A DNA stretch of 64,000 bases. Origin: Paradesulfitobacterium ferrireducens (lineage in GTDB: Bacteria > Bacillota > Desulfitobacteriia > Desulfitobacteriales > Desulfitobacteriaceae). Positions 18,707 through 25,407 of the stretch are shown here, one piece after another. Where the stretch lies: the NCBI RefSeq assembly GCF_017310645.1, contig NZ_JAFLRH010000037.1:27508-91507 (forward strand). Direction: 5' to 3'. The notes below the pieces were generated by a model. That model made no database searches, was not told where the DNA came from, and was given only the letters and a program-made list of their open reading frames with translations. Position numbers and translations under genes: made by a program. Within the stretch, counting starts at the first letter, position 1. Every line of letters begins with the position of its first letter.

Positions 18707-18750
18707 AATATTACACATGATGTAATATTATATTACACAATACGTAATAT
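18707..18750. promoter_or_regulatory. paired operator-like dyads upstream of the AAA ATPase
   Basis: Dyad 1 (18707-18729): AATATTACA-N5-TGTAATATT, perfect 9-bp arms. Dyad 2 (18730-18750): ATATTAC-N7-GTAATAT, perfect 7-bp arms. Their centres are 22 bases apart, about two helical turns. They begin 12 bases upstream of the ATPase start codon. Confidence 0.6.
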
Positions 18751-18877
18751 TGCAATTTTTACGCTGAAATATTTGGGCAGGGGAATCAATAATGACTCCC
18801 CTGCCACTTTTTGTCGTGATCAATTCGTCAAATATGTCTTACACTTTCAATTGAGTTTAATCCCCGTTACTGGAACC

Positions 18878-19216
18878 TCAAATTTCTTCCCGGTTCAGGT
18901 ACTCTTCCTCAATGGTGAAGGGTGAGTTAAAAGAATAAAACTTACCGCTTGTACCAAGCAACCCCAAAACTTTGCCCTTGGGTAGAAAAGACTTGTCCGG
19001 TCCGCTGTTATTTGAAAAAGCAAGGTGAACGCCGGCCAGTTTATTGGCTGAGTTCTCAGACCCAATCGAAAATCTAATTTGGTAATCGCTATACTCCAAT
19101 TTTTACCCGGCCGGCGAACTTTGTCATCTCAATTGAATGGTTCAGCAGTGTTTCATCAAAGATCCTACTAAGGAAGAAAACACGACCCAATCGAAAACGG
19201 CATACAGGACGTCCAA
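18878..19216 (-). pseudogene. remnant of a blaR1/M56-type sensor peptidase gene
   Basis: Immediately after blaI a frame opens at TTG 19216 with a GGGGAGG site and reads LDVLYAVFDWVVFSSLVGSLMKHC before a stop at 19142. This resembles the first membrane helix of BlaR1/M56 peptidases, which normally follow blaI. A second open stretch at 18878-19099 (MEYSDYQIRFSIGSENSANK... NSPFTIEEEYLNREE) looks like the extracellular C-terminal part of such a protein. The metallopeptidase core (HExxH) is absent, so an internal deletion of most of the gene is the simplest reading. The blaI neighbour is observed; the C-terminal assignment is inference. Confidence 0.5.
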
Positions 19217-19220
19217 ACTT

Positions 19221-19604
19221 TCACCTCCCCTTGGTCTTGCTGTTATCCAGAATGCGTTTGAGTTCGGCAACCTCCTCTTCAGTCAGTCCTTCTTCTTCGA
19301 GAATGTTGGTCAGCAGGAGGTTCAGGGAACCATCATAAACTTTCTTAAGGAAAGAATTGCGGGCTTCGCTGCGGTACTCTTTTTGGGATAAAAGGGGTTT
19401 GCATAGATACGGCGAGGAACCTTTCTCAATGGCCACCACCTTTTTCTTAACCAGCCTGTTAATTAAGGTGTAAATGGTGGTAGGACTCCAACCGGTCTTT
19501 AAGCGCAAATTTTCGACGATTTCGCTGGATGTAACGGGCGCCTTTTCCCACAATATTTTCATAACCTGCCATTCGGCATCCGATATCTTAGGAATCTTAT
19601 TCAT
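19221..19604 (-). CDS. blaI: BlaI/MecI-family repressor
   Basis: About 127-residue winged-helix repressor (KISDAEWQVMKILWEKAPVTSSEIVENL... GWSPTTIYTLINRLVKKKVV) with the dimerisation C-terminus SLNLLLTNILEEEGLTEEEVAELKRIL. In this family the repressor is cleaved after a signal from a BlaR1 partner. Two ATGs (19610, 19604) are in frame; 19604 is preferred because AGAGG lies 9 bases upstream. Its operator overlaps its own promoter (19616-19668), indicating autorepression. The downstream partner gene is reduced to fragments, so the repressor may be permanently un-inducible, or may regulate other genes. Confidence 0.9.
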   Translation of the reverse strand: MNKIPKISDAEWQVMKILWEKAPVTSSEIVENLRLKTGWSPTTIYTLINRLVKKKVVAIEKGSSPYLCKPLLSQKEYRSEARNSFLKKVYDGSLNLLLTNILEEEGLTEEEVAELKRILDNSKTKGR

Positions 19605-19615
19605 CTTCATCTTCC

Positions 19616-19668
19616 TCTACACTTGTAGAATCTGCTTTTATTCTACAAGTGTAGAATGGAGTTGTCAA
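19616..19668 (-). promoter_or_regulatory. blaI promoter with two BlaI-type operators
   Basis: TTGACA (19663-19668) and TAGAAT (19640-19645), 17 bases apart on the minus strand. TCTACACTTGTAGAA (19616-19630) and TTCTACAAGTGTAGA (19641-19655) are exact reverse complements, each carrying the TACA-N2-TGTA core typical of BlaI/MecI operators. One operator covers the -10 box. Confidence 0.8.
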
Positions 19669-19738
19669 GCTATTCTCACTACTTGGATTTCTCAGTAGCG
19701 AAGTGCACGTAAATGGCGAACCGCTTCCCCGCCCATAC

Positions 19739-19767
19739 AAAAAAGCGAGCCTAATATCGGCACGCTT
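19739..19767 (-). terminator. rho-independent terminator after the DUF2442 gene
   Basis: On the minus strand AAGCGTGCC pairs with GGCTCGCTT with one mismatch and is followed by TTTTTT. It overlaps the last base of the DUF2442 stop codon. Confidence 0.65.
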
Positions 19768-20124
19768 CATAAGCCCAATTCCTTCTCCACTTCCTCCAAG
19801 GTATACACACGCCCTGCCCTAATATCCTCTTCAGCCTCAGCAACCGCTTGTTCATCTTCTTCCGTCCATTGATCGTCATCTCCAATTTTCATTAAAGGAA
19901 TACTATCTTCATATAACTCATACGGACATATATCCTGACCACCCTGCCATACAACGGTTCCGTTCGCAGGCTTCACGGATCGAAAGTAATCCATATTTTT
20001 TAGTTCGTTAAAAAGGATACTCTAGATACGGTTTGACATCAAATACACGAATCTCACAATTTTCAAAAGTTAAGATTAATGTATAATCGTCCTGAGCTTT
20101 AACACCTATAACTTCTGGATTCAT
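19767..20124 (-). pseudogene. DUF2442-family gene split by a frameshift
   Basis: Frame 1 starts at ATG 20124 with an AGGAGGGG site and reads MNPEVIGVKAQDDYTLILTF ... VKPYLEYPF before TAA at 20008-20010. Reading then continues in another frame as NELKNMDYFRSVKPANGTVV ... DICPYELYEDSIPL, the usual second half of DUF2442 proteins. One extra base in the T-run of CCTTTTTAAC is the simplest cause. The C-terminal 40 residues (acidic, ending AGRVYTLEEVEKELGL) resemble antitoxin tails. DUF2442 genes are often toxin-antitoxin-like neighbours. A sequencing error or programmed slippage at the T-run cannot be excluded. Confidence 0.65.
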
Positions 20125-20199
20125 AAGTTACCCCTCCTAATGAACCTAATGATCAAATATGGAGTCGTCCGATACTTTGCACCAACGAAATGGCAACTC

Positions 20200-20562
20200 T
20201 TATGCCGTGATCAGTTCGACTAAACTATCCCTTATGTTTTGAAGCTGCTGCGGTTCCAATGCTCCTACGTAGGTAGTTATCCTTTTCATATCAACCGCTC
20301 GAACCTGGTCAATTAAAGCTACTGATGGCCTTGGCAGCCCACCTGCGCCGGGAGGTATCTGATGGTAGAGAATTGGATTTTGGTTAGCCCAATTTCCGCT
20401 TTGTGAAGTCACCGGAACAACTAAAACAATCGGGTAACGAAGATATCCGCTTGGAACAGCTACTATAATTCCCGGCCTGAGGCCTTCCTATTCATGTCCT
20501 TGAGGTTCATGCTTAGGAAGGTTGACCAATACTACATCTCCTGGTTGGATACCGGTACTCAA
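20200..20562 (-). pseudogene. mazF: MazF/PemK-family toxin with an in-frame amber codon
   Basis: From TTG 20562, overlapping the antitoxin stop by four bases, the frame reads LSTGIQPGDVVLVNLPKHEP then QGHE, a TAG at 20488-20490 (codon 25), then EGLRPGIIVAVPSGYLRYPI and on to IRDSLVELITA. Apart from that codon the 120-residue MazF domain is complete, including the RPGIIV strand and the C-terminal SVALIDQVRAVDMKR motif. The family usually has Gln at the interrupted position (GHEQ), so CAG-to-TAG mutation is likely. MazF proteins are sequence-specific mRNA endonucleases. Nonsense inactivation is the plain reading; amber readthrough is discussed separately. Confidence 0.75.
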
Positions 20563-20804
20563 TTTTTCTGACTCCCTTCGATTTCCAGCCCTTTGCCTTC
20601 TACAAAACGCACGGGCTTACCCTTGGGCACACCTTCGGGCCCCCAATCATATGGAGGCCAATCAGCCAGTTCAGCATTTAACCAGTTAATGCCCTCTAAT
20701 CGTGATTCCAGTATGATAGACTCCATGAACCTTTTAGCTATCGATATAGCTTTTTCGGGCAATAGATCTACCAGACGGTGGAGCTCTTCCTTAGGCATAC
20801 TCAT
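20559..20804 (-). CDS. antitoxin partner of the MazF-family gene
   Basis: 81 residues beginning MSMPKEELHRLVDLLPEKAI, followed by a helical AKRFMESIILE segment and a Trp/Pro-rich C-terminal tail that would wrap around a toxin. The start text resembles small antitoxins found before MazF/PemK genes. Its stop codon overlaps the toxin's TTG start (TTGA), the normal layout of such operons. An extended -10 promoter (TGATATAAT) lies 45 bases upstream. Intact while the toxin is interrupted. Confidence 0.65.
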   Translation of the reverse strand: MSMPKEELHRLVDLLPEKAISIAKRFMESIILESRLEGINWLNAELADWPPYDWGPEGVPKGKPVRFVEGKGLEIEGSQKN

Positions 20805-20843
20805 CTAGTATCACCGTTCCTTTATGACGTGTTCCTACCTTAC

Positions 20844-20852
20844 ATTATATCA
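20844..20852 (-). promoter_or_regulatory. extended -10 promoter of the antitoxin-toxin operon
   Basis: TGATATAAT on the minus strand combines a consensus -10 (TATAAT) with the TG extension. No good -35 is seen 17 bases upstream. The start codon is 40 bases downstream. Confidence 0.45.
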
Positions 20853-21172
20853 TATAGTATTAGGTAAAAAACAGAATGGCCACCATAGATCTGAATCACC
20901 GGGTATATCCCCTACTAAGCGATCCTATGGAACCCGTAGTCTGCTTTTATATCCTTTAGCTCATCAAAGAAGTAAACATAATCTCCATACACATACACAC
21001 CGGCATAAGGCTTTCGTTAAAATTCGGTTTAAACCTTTGTAACTAAGTCATTTTAGCATAACTTTTTTAACTGACAAAATAACTTAAGAAATATTAACAA
21101 CTGCATGTATGACCTCTTAAGCCTCATTTGTGCCTCGTATGTTGCTTCCAACTACTAGGCACGTCTGCAATT
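20853..21172. other. AT-rich gene-free stretch with a short coding-like remnant
   Basis: No complete gene is recognised. On the minus strand about 30 codons near 20930-21020 read KPYAGVYVYGDYVYFFDELK and continue to a stop; this looks protein-like but is bounded by stops on both sides, so it may be a fragment of a lost gene. Nothing else identifiable. Confidence 0.3.
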
Positions 21173-21346
21173 ATGTTCTATCCCAAGCAAAAAAAAGGGG
21201 GGGATACCCTCGTGGAGACTGTCTTACCCAGACTGATTGACAAAATTGTAAAAGTTGAAACACCTGAACGATTGGAGAAGCACATTCATACACCTGGATT
21301 CGTGTATGCAGACGCTGCAAAGAGACAGGTAATCTATGAACGATAA
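21173..21346 (+). CDS. small hypothetical protein or gene remnant
   Basis: 57 residues from ATG 21173 (MFYPKQKKGGDTLVETVLPRL...). A GTG at 21210 after a G-rich run is an alternative start giving a 45-residue product. The text HTPGFVYADAAKRQVIYER at the end looks protein-like. I do not recognise a family. It stands alone in the AT-rich patch between the toxin-antitoxin pair and sucD, and could be the tail of a deleted gene. Confidence 0.28.
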   Translation: MFYPKQKKGGDTLVETVLPRLIDKIVKVETPERLEKHIHTPGFVYADAAKRQVIYER

Positions 21347-21367
21347 AGTATATTGCCTGTATTAGCC

Positions 21368-21415
21368 AGCTCCACGAAAAAACTTTCGCGGGGTTTCTCG
21401 TTATTTCGTGGAGCT
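21368..21415. repeat. structured repeat element, copy B (long inverted repeat)
   Basis: AGCTCCACGAAA (21368-21379) and TTTCGTGGAGCT (21404-21415) are perfect 12-bp inverted arms around a 24-base interior containing TTTCGCGGGGTTTC. The left half and interior closely match copy A at 15214-15253. It is 22 bases after the sucD stop, so it may also end the 17-kb operon. Confidence 0.55.
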
Positions 21416-21436
21416 TTGTGAAAGCCCCGAAAAGAT

Positions 21437-22300
21437 TTATATTACTTCAGCTACAAATTTACTCACTTCCCAAGGCAGAGATGCAACATGGGCTCCGGCA
21501 GCGGTGAGGGCTTCAACTTTACTTTGGAAAGTCCCCTTCCCTCGTTCGATAATTGCCCCGGCATGTCCCATCCGTTTGCCGGGAGGGGCGCTCTTGCCTG
21601 CGAGGAATGCTACGACAGGTTTGCTCATCCCTTTAATATACTCTGCCGCTGTTTCTTCCGCATTTCCCCCGATTTCTCCCACCAGCACTACGGCTTTGCT
21701 TTCAGGATCAGCTTCAAATTTCTTGAGAATATCAACAAAAGAAAACCCTACGATCCTATCCCCGCCCAAGCCTACTACTGTGGACTGCCCAATTCCCGCT
21801 TTGCTAAGCTGAGAAACTATTTCATAGCTTAAAGTCCCGCTGCGGGCGACCACCCCGACCTCTCCCGGGAGGAAAATAGTGTTGGGCATGATCCCGATTT
21901 TAGACTTCCCGGGCGAGATGATGCCAAAAGTGTTAGGTCCTACTATTCCTACACCTTCTTTTTGAGCCAAGGCAACAATCTCCATAGCGTCATGAAGCGG
22001 TACATGTTCTGTGATGATGACCAGAGTCTCAATCCCGGCTTCCATAGCCTCAAAGGCAGCTTCTTTGACTAATTTCGCGGGGATAAAGATTACGGAAGCA
22101 TCTATTTTCTCGTTTGACACTGCTTCTTCCACACTATTATAAACCGGCACTCCGTGAACGTGTTGCCCGCCTTTGCCCGGAGAGACTCCGGCGACTATTT
22201 TGCTCCCGTAAGTGAGCATTTGCGCTGTATGAAACTGCCCTTGGTTACCGGTAATTCCTTGCACTAAGATTTTGGTGTTTTGGTTTAGGATAATTGCCAC
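21437..22300 (-). CDS. sucD: succinate-CoA ligase, alpha subunit
   Basis: 287-residue subunit carrying the CoA-binding Rossmann domain (TKILVQGITGNQGQFHTAQM) and the phosphohistidine in GHAGAII near residue 250. With SucC it interconverts succinyl-CoA, ADP and phosphate with succinate, ATP and CoA. It is the last gene of the 15-gene beta-oxidation operon, 3 bases after sucC. Placing it here rather than with TCA genes suggests it recovers ATP from succinyl-CoA released by the pathway or supplies succinyl-CoA to the CaiB-type transferase. Confidence 0.93.
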   Translation of the reverse strand: MAIILNQNTKILVQGITGNQGQFHTAQMLTYGSKIVAGVSPGKGGQHVHGVPVYNSVEEAVSNEKIDASVIFIPAKLVKEAAFEAMEAGIETLVIITEHVPLHDAMEIVALAQKEGVGIVGPNTFGIISPGKSKIGIMPNTIFLPGEVGVVARSGTLSYEIVSQLSKAGIGQSTVVGLGGDRIVGFSFVDILKKFEADPESKAVVLVGEIGGNAEETAAEYIKGMSKPVVAFLAGKSAPPGKRMGHAGAIIERGKGTFQSKVEALTAAGAHVASLPWEVSKFVAEVI

Positions 22301-22303
22301 GAT

Positions 22304-23428
22304 TTAAGCCCCCTTTGCACTTGAGCGGGCTAATGCCACTACTCGTTTGACCGCTTCTCCGACTTCTTCGTATGAATCTATGCCGTGATCACGCAGGATG
22401 GCGACGCCTTCGGCCTGGTTTGTGCCAACCAGGCGTATGACGACCGGAATTTTAATATCCAGGGAGTTTTTCACTTGCACATACGCCCGGGCGACATCAT
22501 CACAGCGGGTGATACCGCCAAATACGTTGATAAGAAGGGCTTTGGGCTCAGTGGAAAGGAGAATTTCCAAGGCGTGGACCATCGCTTCTGTGCTCGCGCC
22601 CCCGCCTGCGTCCATAAAGTTGCGCGCTTCCCCGCCGAAATATTTAATAATGTCTATGGTAGCCATGGTAATCCCGGCACCGTTAGCCATGACCCCAATG
22701 TCCCCTTCGAGTTCCACATAAGAGATACCAAGCTCGCGCGCCTTGACTTCGCGCTCAGTCCGCTCTTCAACAATCGGGACATCCTGAGGATAGCGGAAAG
22801 TTGCTTCATCGTCGAGAGTGATTTTTCCGTCAGCAGCCAAGACCCGCCCTTCGGACACTACCAGGGGATTAATTTCAACAAGCTCAGCATCATAAGCGCA
22901 AAAGATTTGGTACATTTTTAGAATGATTTCACTTACCTGGGCCGCTTCCTCCCTATTCAAGCCGAGGCGGCGGGCAATCTCTTTAGCTGCGTAGGGTCTA
23001 AGCCCAATGTTAATATCAATTAAGCGCTTGATTAATTTTTCGTCCGGGACTTCCTCAATTTCCATGCCCCCTGCGGCAGATGCAAGCAGAAGCGGACGTT
23101 TGGCTGAACTGTCAACGGTAATGGCAACATAGATTTCTTTATCAATCTGAAGTTTTTCTTCCACGAGGATTGTCTCTACTTTTAAGCCCTTGATCTTTAA
23201 GTTTAAGAGTTGGCGGGCGCACTCTACCGCCTCTTCCGCATTGTCGGCAAATTTAATCCCTCCGGCTTTGCCACGCCCGCCGGAGAGCACCTGAGACTTG
23301 ATCGCCACCTGTGCATGTTGACTAACAAACTCTACCACATCTTCCGCCCTGGTATAGACCGCCCCTCTGGGGACGGCTATGCCGCTCTTGTGGAAAATCT
23401 CTTTCGCCATATATTCGTATAGCTTCAT
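22304..23428 (-). CDS. sucC: succinate-CoA ligase, beta subunit
   Basis: About 374-residue subunit with an ATP-grasp N-terminal domain (KLYEYMAKEIFHKSGIAVP, SGGRGKAGGIKFAD) and C-terminal flavodoxin-like domain (GGITRCDDVARAYVQ). An in-frame ATG at 23578 would add a 50-residue extension foreign to the family; ATG 23428 gives the standard N-terminus and has a GAAAGGA site 11 bases upstream, so it is used. It is coupled to sucD. A 146-base gap separates it from etfA, the longest in the second half of the operon. Confidence 0.93.
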   Translation of the reverse strand: MKLYEYMAKEIFHKSGIAVPRGAVYTRAEDVVEFVSQHAQVAIKSQVLSGGRGKAGGIKFADNAEEAVECARQLLNLKIKGLKVETILVEEKLQIDKEIYVAITVDSSAKRPLLLASAAGGMEIEEVPDEKLIKRLIDINIGLRPYAAKEIARRLGLNREEAAQVSEIILKMYQIFCAYDAELVEINPLVVSEGRVLAADGKITLDDEATFRYPQDVPIVEERTEREVKARELGISYVELEGDIGVMANGAGITMATIDIIKYFGGEARNFMDAGGGASTEAMVHALEILLSTEPKALLINVFGGITRCDDVARAYVQVKNSLDIKIPVVIRLVGTNQAEGVAILRDHGIDSYEEVGEAVKRVVALARSSAKGA

Positions 23429-23574
23429 ATTGGGCCTAGTCCTTTCGTAAAGATTCCTGTTAGTTAGTGTCTCCTGAAAAACTCGGTTTTGGCATTTGAC
23501 AGGGACTACATCATTGAAGATATAGGCGCAAGAACCCCAGGTTTCCTTTAATCCCCAATTTTCCCTGGCAGCAA

Positions 23575-24555
23575 TCATTGCCTGGTGGCAATCATTGAGA
23601 TAAGGCTTGGCAATATTTCCTTATAGTCACCAACAAGACCCAGATCCGTATTTTCCATGATCGGCGCTTCCTTGTCTGTATTGATTGCTATTACAACTCG
23701 TGCTCCGGCAACACCAGTCATATGCTGAATTGAGCCCGAAATGCCTACGGCAATATAAATATGAGGGTTTATTTTTTTTCCGCTTATACCAATCTGTGAT
23801 GTCACGGGAGCCCATCCCGCATCCACCACAGCTTTGGAAACCCCTAGGGCGGCTCCTATTTTATGCGCTTGATCCTTTACGAACTGCAATCCTTCGGGAC
23901 TCCCAACACCCCTCCCTGCACCTATGACCAGTTTTGCCCCAAGGAGATTAACCTCGCCGTCCCCACTCATCACCTGTCTTCCAAGTAATCTTACCCTCTC
24001 CTTAATGTTTGGTACCGTCACCTCTTGAAAGACAAACGACCTGCTGCGTTCTTGGACGCCCTTAACTTCCTGCCGTTTATCCCTTATGGTGACAACCAAA
24101 GGATCGCAAGCGGAGTAGGTCGCGATCACTTTGCTTCCGTACAAGGGCCGTACTAAGCCATTTAAATCTCCCTGTTCGATTTTCAGCGATACACAATCAG
24201 TTACCAGACCAGCTTTCAACCTAAATGCCAAACGAGCAGCAATTTCCACGTTTGACTGGTTATGCGGCATCATAATTATGGAAGCATTGGTTTTTCGTGC
24301 AACTTCAAATACCCAAGCCGCAGCCAGTTCATTGTTCTCCTTAAAATCGGTCTTAGGCGGAACAAAGAGTTGATCGGCAACACCGCAGACATCCTTTATT
24401 TCATCTACCTTCGGACCGCTAACATTCCCCCACACGGCCAAATCCACAGGGGCAGTCAGTTCCTCCGCATAACCTGTAACGGATGTAAAGAAATCTCCCT
24501 GCAACACTAAATCAGTGTTTGCTCGGCTCACATATACTGCTAAAATCTTTCTCAT
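23575..24555 (-). CDS. etfA: electron transfer flavoprotein, alpha subunit
   Basis: About 326 residues. The C-terminal FAD-binding domain is clear (GAGRGVGSPEGLQFV, APVTSQIGISGKKINPHIYIAVGISGSIQHMTG, INTDKEAPIMENTDLGLVGD). With EtfB it carries electrons from the acyl-CoA dehydrogenase encoded 10 kb upstream in the same operon. The open frame begins at GTG 24570 overlapping the etfB stop; ATG 24555 (MRKILAVYVSR) has a GAGGG site in proper position and is preferred. The EtfAB pair may feed the membrane quinone pool through a separate oxidoreductase not seen in this window. Confidence 0.92.
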   Translation of the reverse strand: MRKILAVYVSRANTDLVLQGDFFTSVTGYAEELTAPVDLAVWGNVSGPKVDEIKDVCGVADQLFVPPKTDFKENNELAAAWVFEVARKTNASIIMMPHNQSNVEIAARLAFRLKAGLVTDCVSLKIEQGDLNGLVRPLYGSKVIATYSACDPLVVTIRDKRQEVKGVQERSRSFVFQEVTVPNIKERVRLLGRQVMSGDGEVNLLGAKLVIGAGRGVGSPEGLQFVKDQAHKIGAALGVSKAVVDAGWAPVTSQIGISGKKINPHIYIAVGISGSIQHMTGVAGARVVIAINTDKEAPIMENTDLGLVGDYKEILPSLISMIATRQ

Positions 24556-24566
24556 TTCACACACCC

Positions 24567-25373
24567 TCACATCAGCCCCATAGAATCCAGCTCACGAACC
24601 GCTTCCTCTGCTATCTTTTCCGCCTCGTTAGCAGTGATTAGGTGACACTTCCTGTTGGTTCTCAATAGTTCCAACTGGGCAATAGAGATCTTACTGCCCC
24701 AAGTCTCCGGACGTTCTTTGACGGTATTTTCCGCAAGCATCTCGTCCATACGCCTAACAGGCAACCGTTGGGCCATAATGACATCTTTTAGCTTGGGATA
24801 CCTGATCTGGTTCATCGGTGTCGATTTTACCGTTACAACCGCCGGCAAATCTACTTCCCAAGTAGACTCAATGTCATCCTCCTGGCGTATGACAACCAGT
24901 TTATGATCTATAAGTTGGATATCAGTCACCAGGCTCACACATGGCCATCCAAGTAATTCGGCTACCAATGGACCGATATGCCCTGCGTCAGTGTCGGCGG
25001 CCTGGGATCCGCAGAGAATAAGTTCAGGAGAAAAATCCAACGTTTGAATACCGCTATGCAGCCCGATAGCCACCTGGTAGGAATTAAACGGGTCAATACC
25101 GTTATCTCCAACCAACACCGCCTCATCAGCTTTCAAAGCCAGTCCTTTACGCAACGTTTTTTCCACGCTTTTGTCGCCCAGACTGATCACTGCCACTTTC
25201 CCGCCAGCTTTTTCTTTCATTTGCAGGGCCATCTCCAAAGCGTTTTCATCATATGGACTAGGCACTTGTGCAGCTTCACCAAATTCTATTTGTTTCCCGT
25301 CCCTGGCTATCCGCAGTGAAGAAAGCCGCAATTCAGGGTCGGGAACCTGCTTAACGAGAACAACACAGTCCAT
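24567..25373 (-). CDS. etfB: electron transfer flavoprotein, beta subunit
   Basis: 268 residues with the family N-terminus (MDCVVLVKQVPDPE) and the AMP-binding signature stretch ILCGSQAADTDAGHIGPLVAELLGWPCVSLV. Forms the AMP-containing partner of EtfA. Lies 35 bases after the MmgE/PrpD gene and overlaps the possible GTG start of etfA. The DIESTWEVDLPAVVTVKSTPM recognition segment is of the ordinary beta-oxidation type; I see no clear sign of a bifurcating partner complex nearby. Confidence 0.92.
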   Translation of the reverse strand: MDCVVLVKQVPDPELRLSSLRIARDGKQIEFGEAAQVPSPYDENALEMALQMKEKAGGKVAVISLGDKSVEKTLRKGLALKADEAVLVGDNGIDPFNSYQVAIGLHSGIQTLDFSPELILCGSQAADTDAGHIGPLVAELLGWPCVSLVTDIQLIDHKLVVIRQEDDIESTWEVDLPAVVTVKSTPMNQIRYPKLKDVIMAQRLPVRRMDEMLAENTVKERPETWGSKISIAQLELLRTNRKCHLITANEAEKIAEEAVRELDSMGLM

Positions 25374-25407
25374 CGTTTTCCCTCCATCGGTGTTATGTCG
25401 TGTTATG

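Noticed and set aside
22385..22921. 178-residue open frame on the plus strand inside sucC
   Set aside because: It lies fully opposite a secure SucC coding frame, has no ribosome site and no recognised motif, so it is a mirror frame.
23429..23578. 50-residue N-terminal extension of SucC
   Set aside because: Not part of the family; ATG 23428 gives the standard N-terminus.
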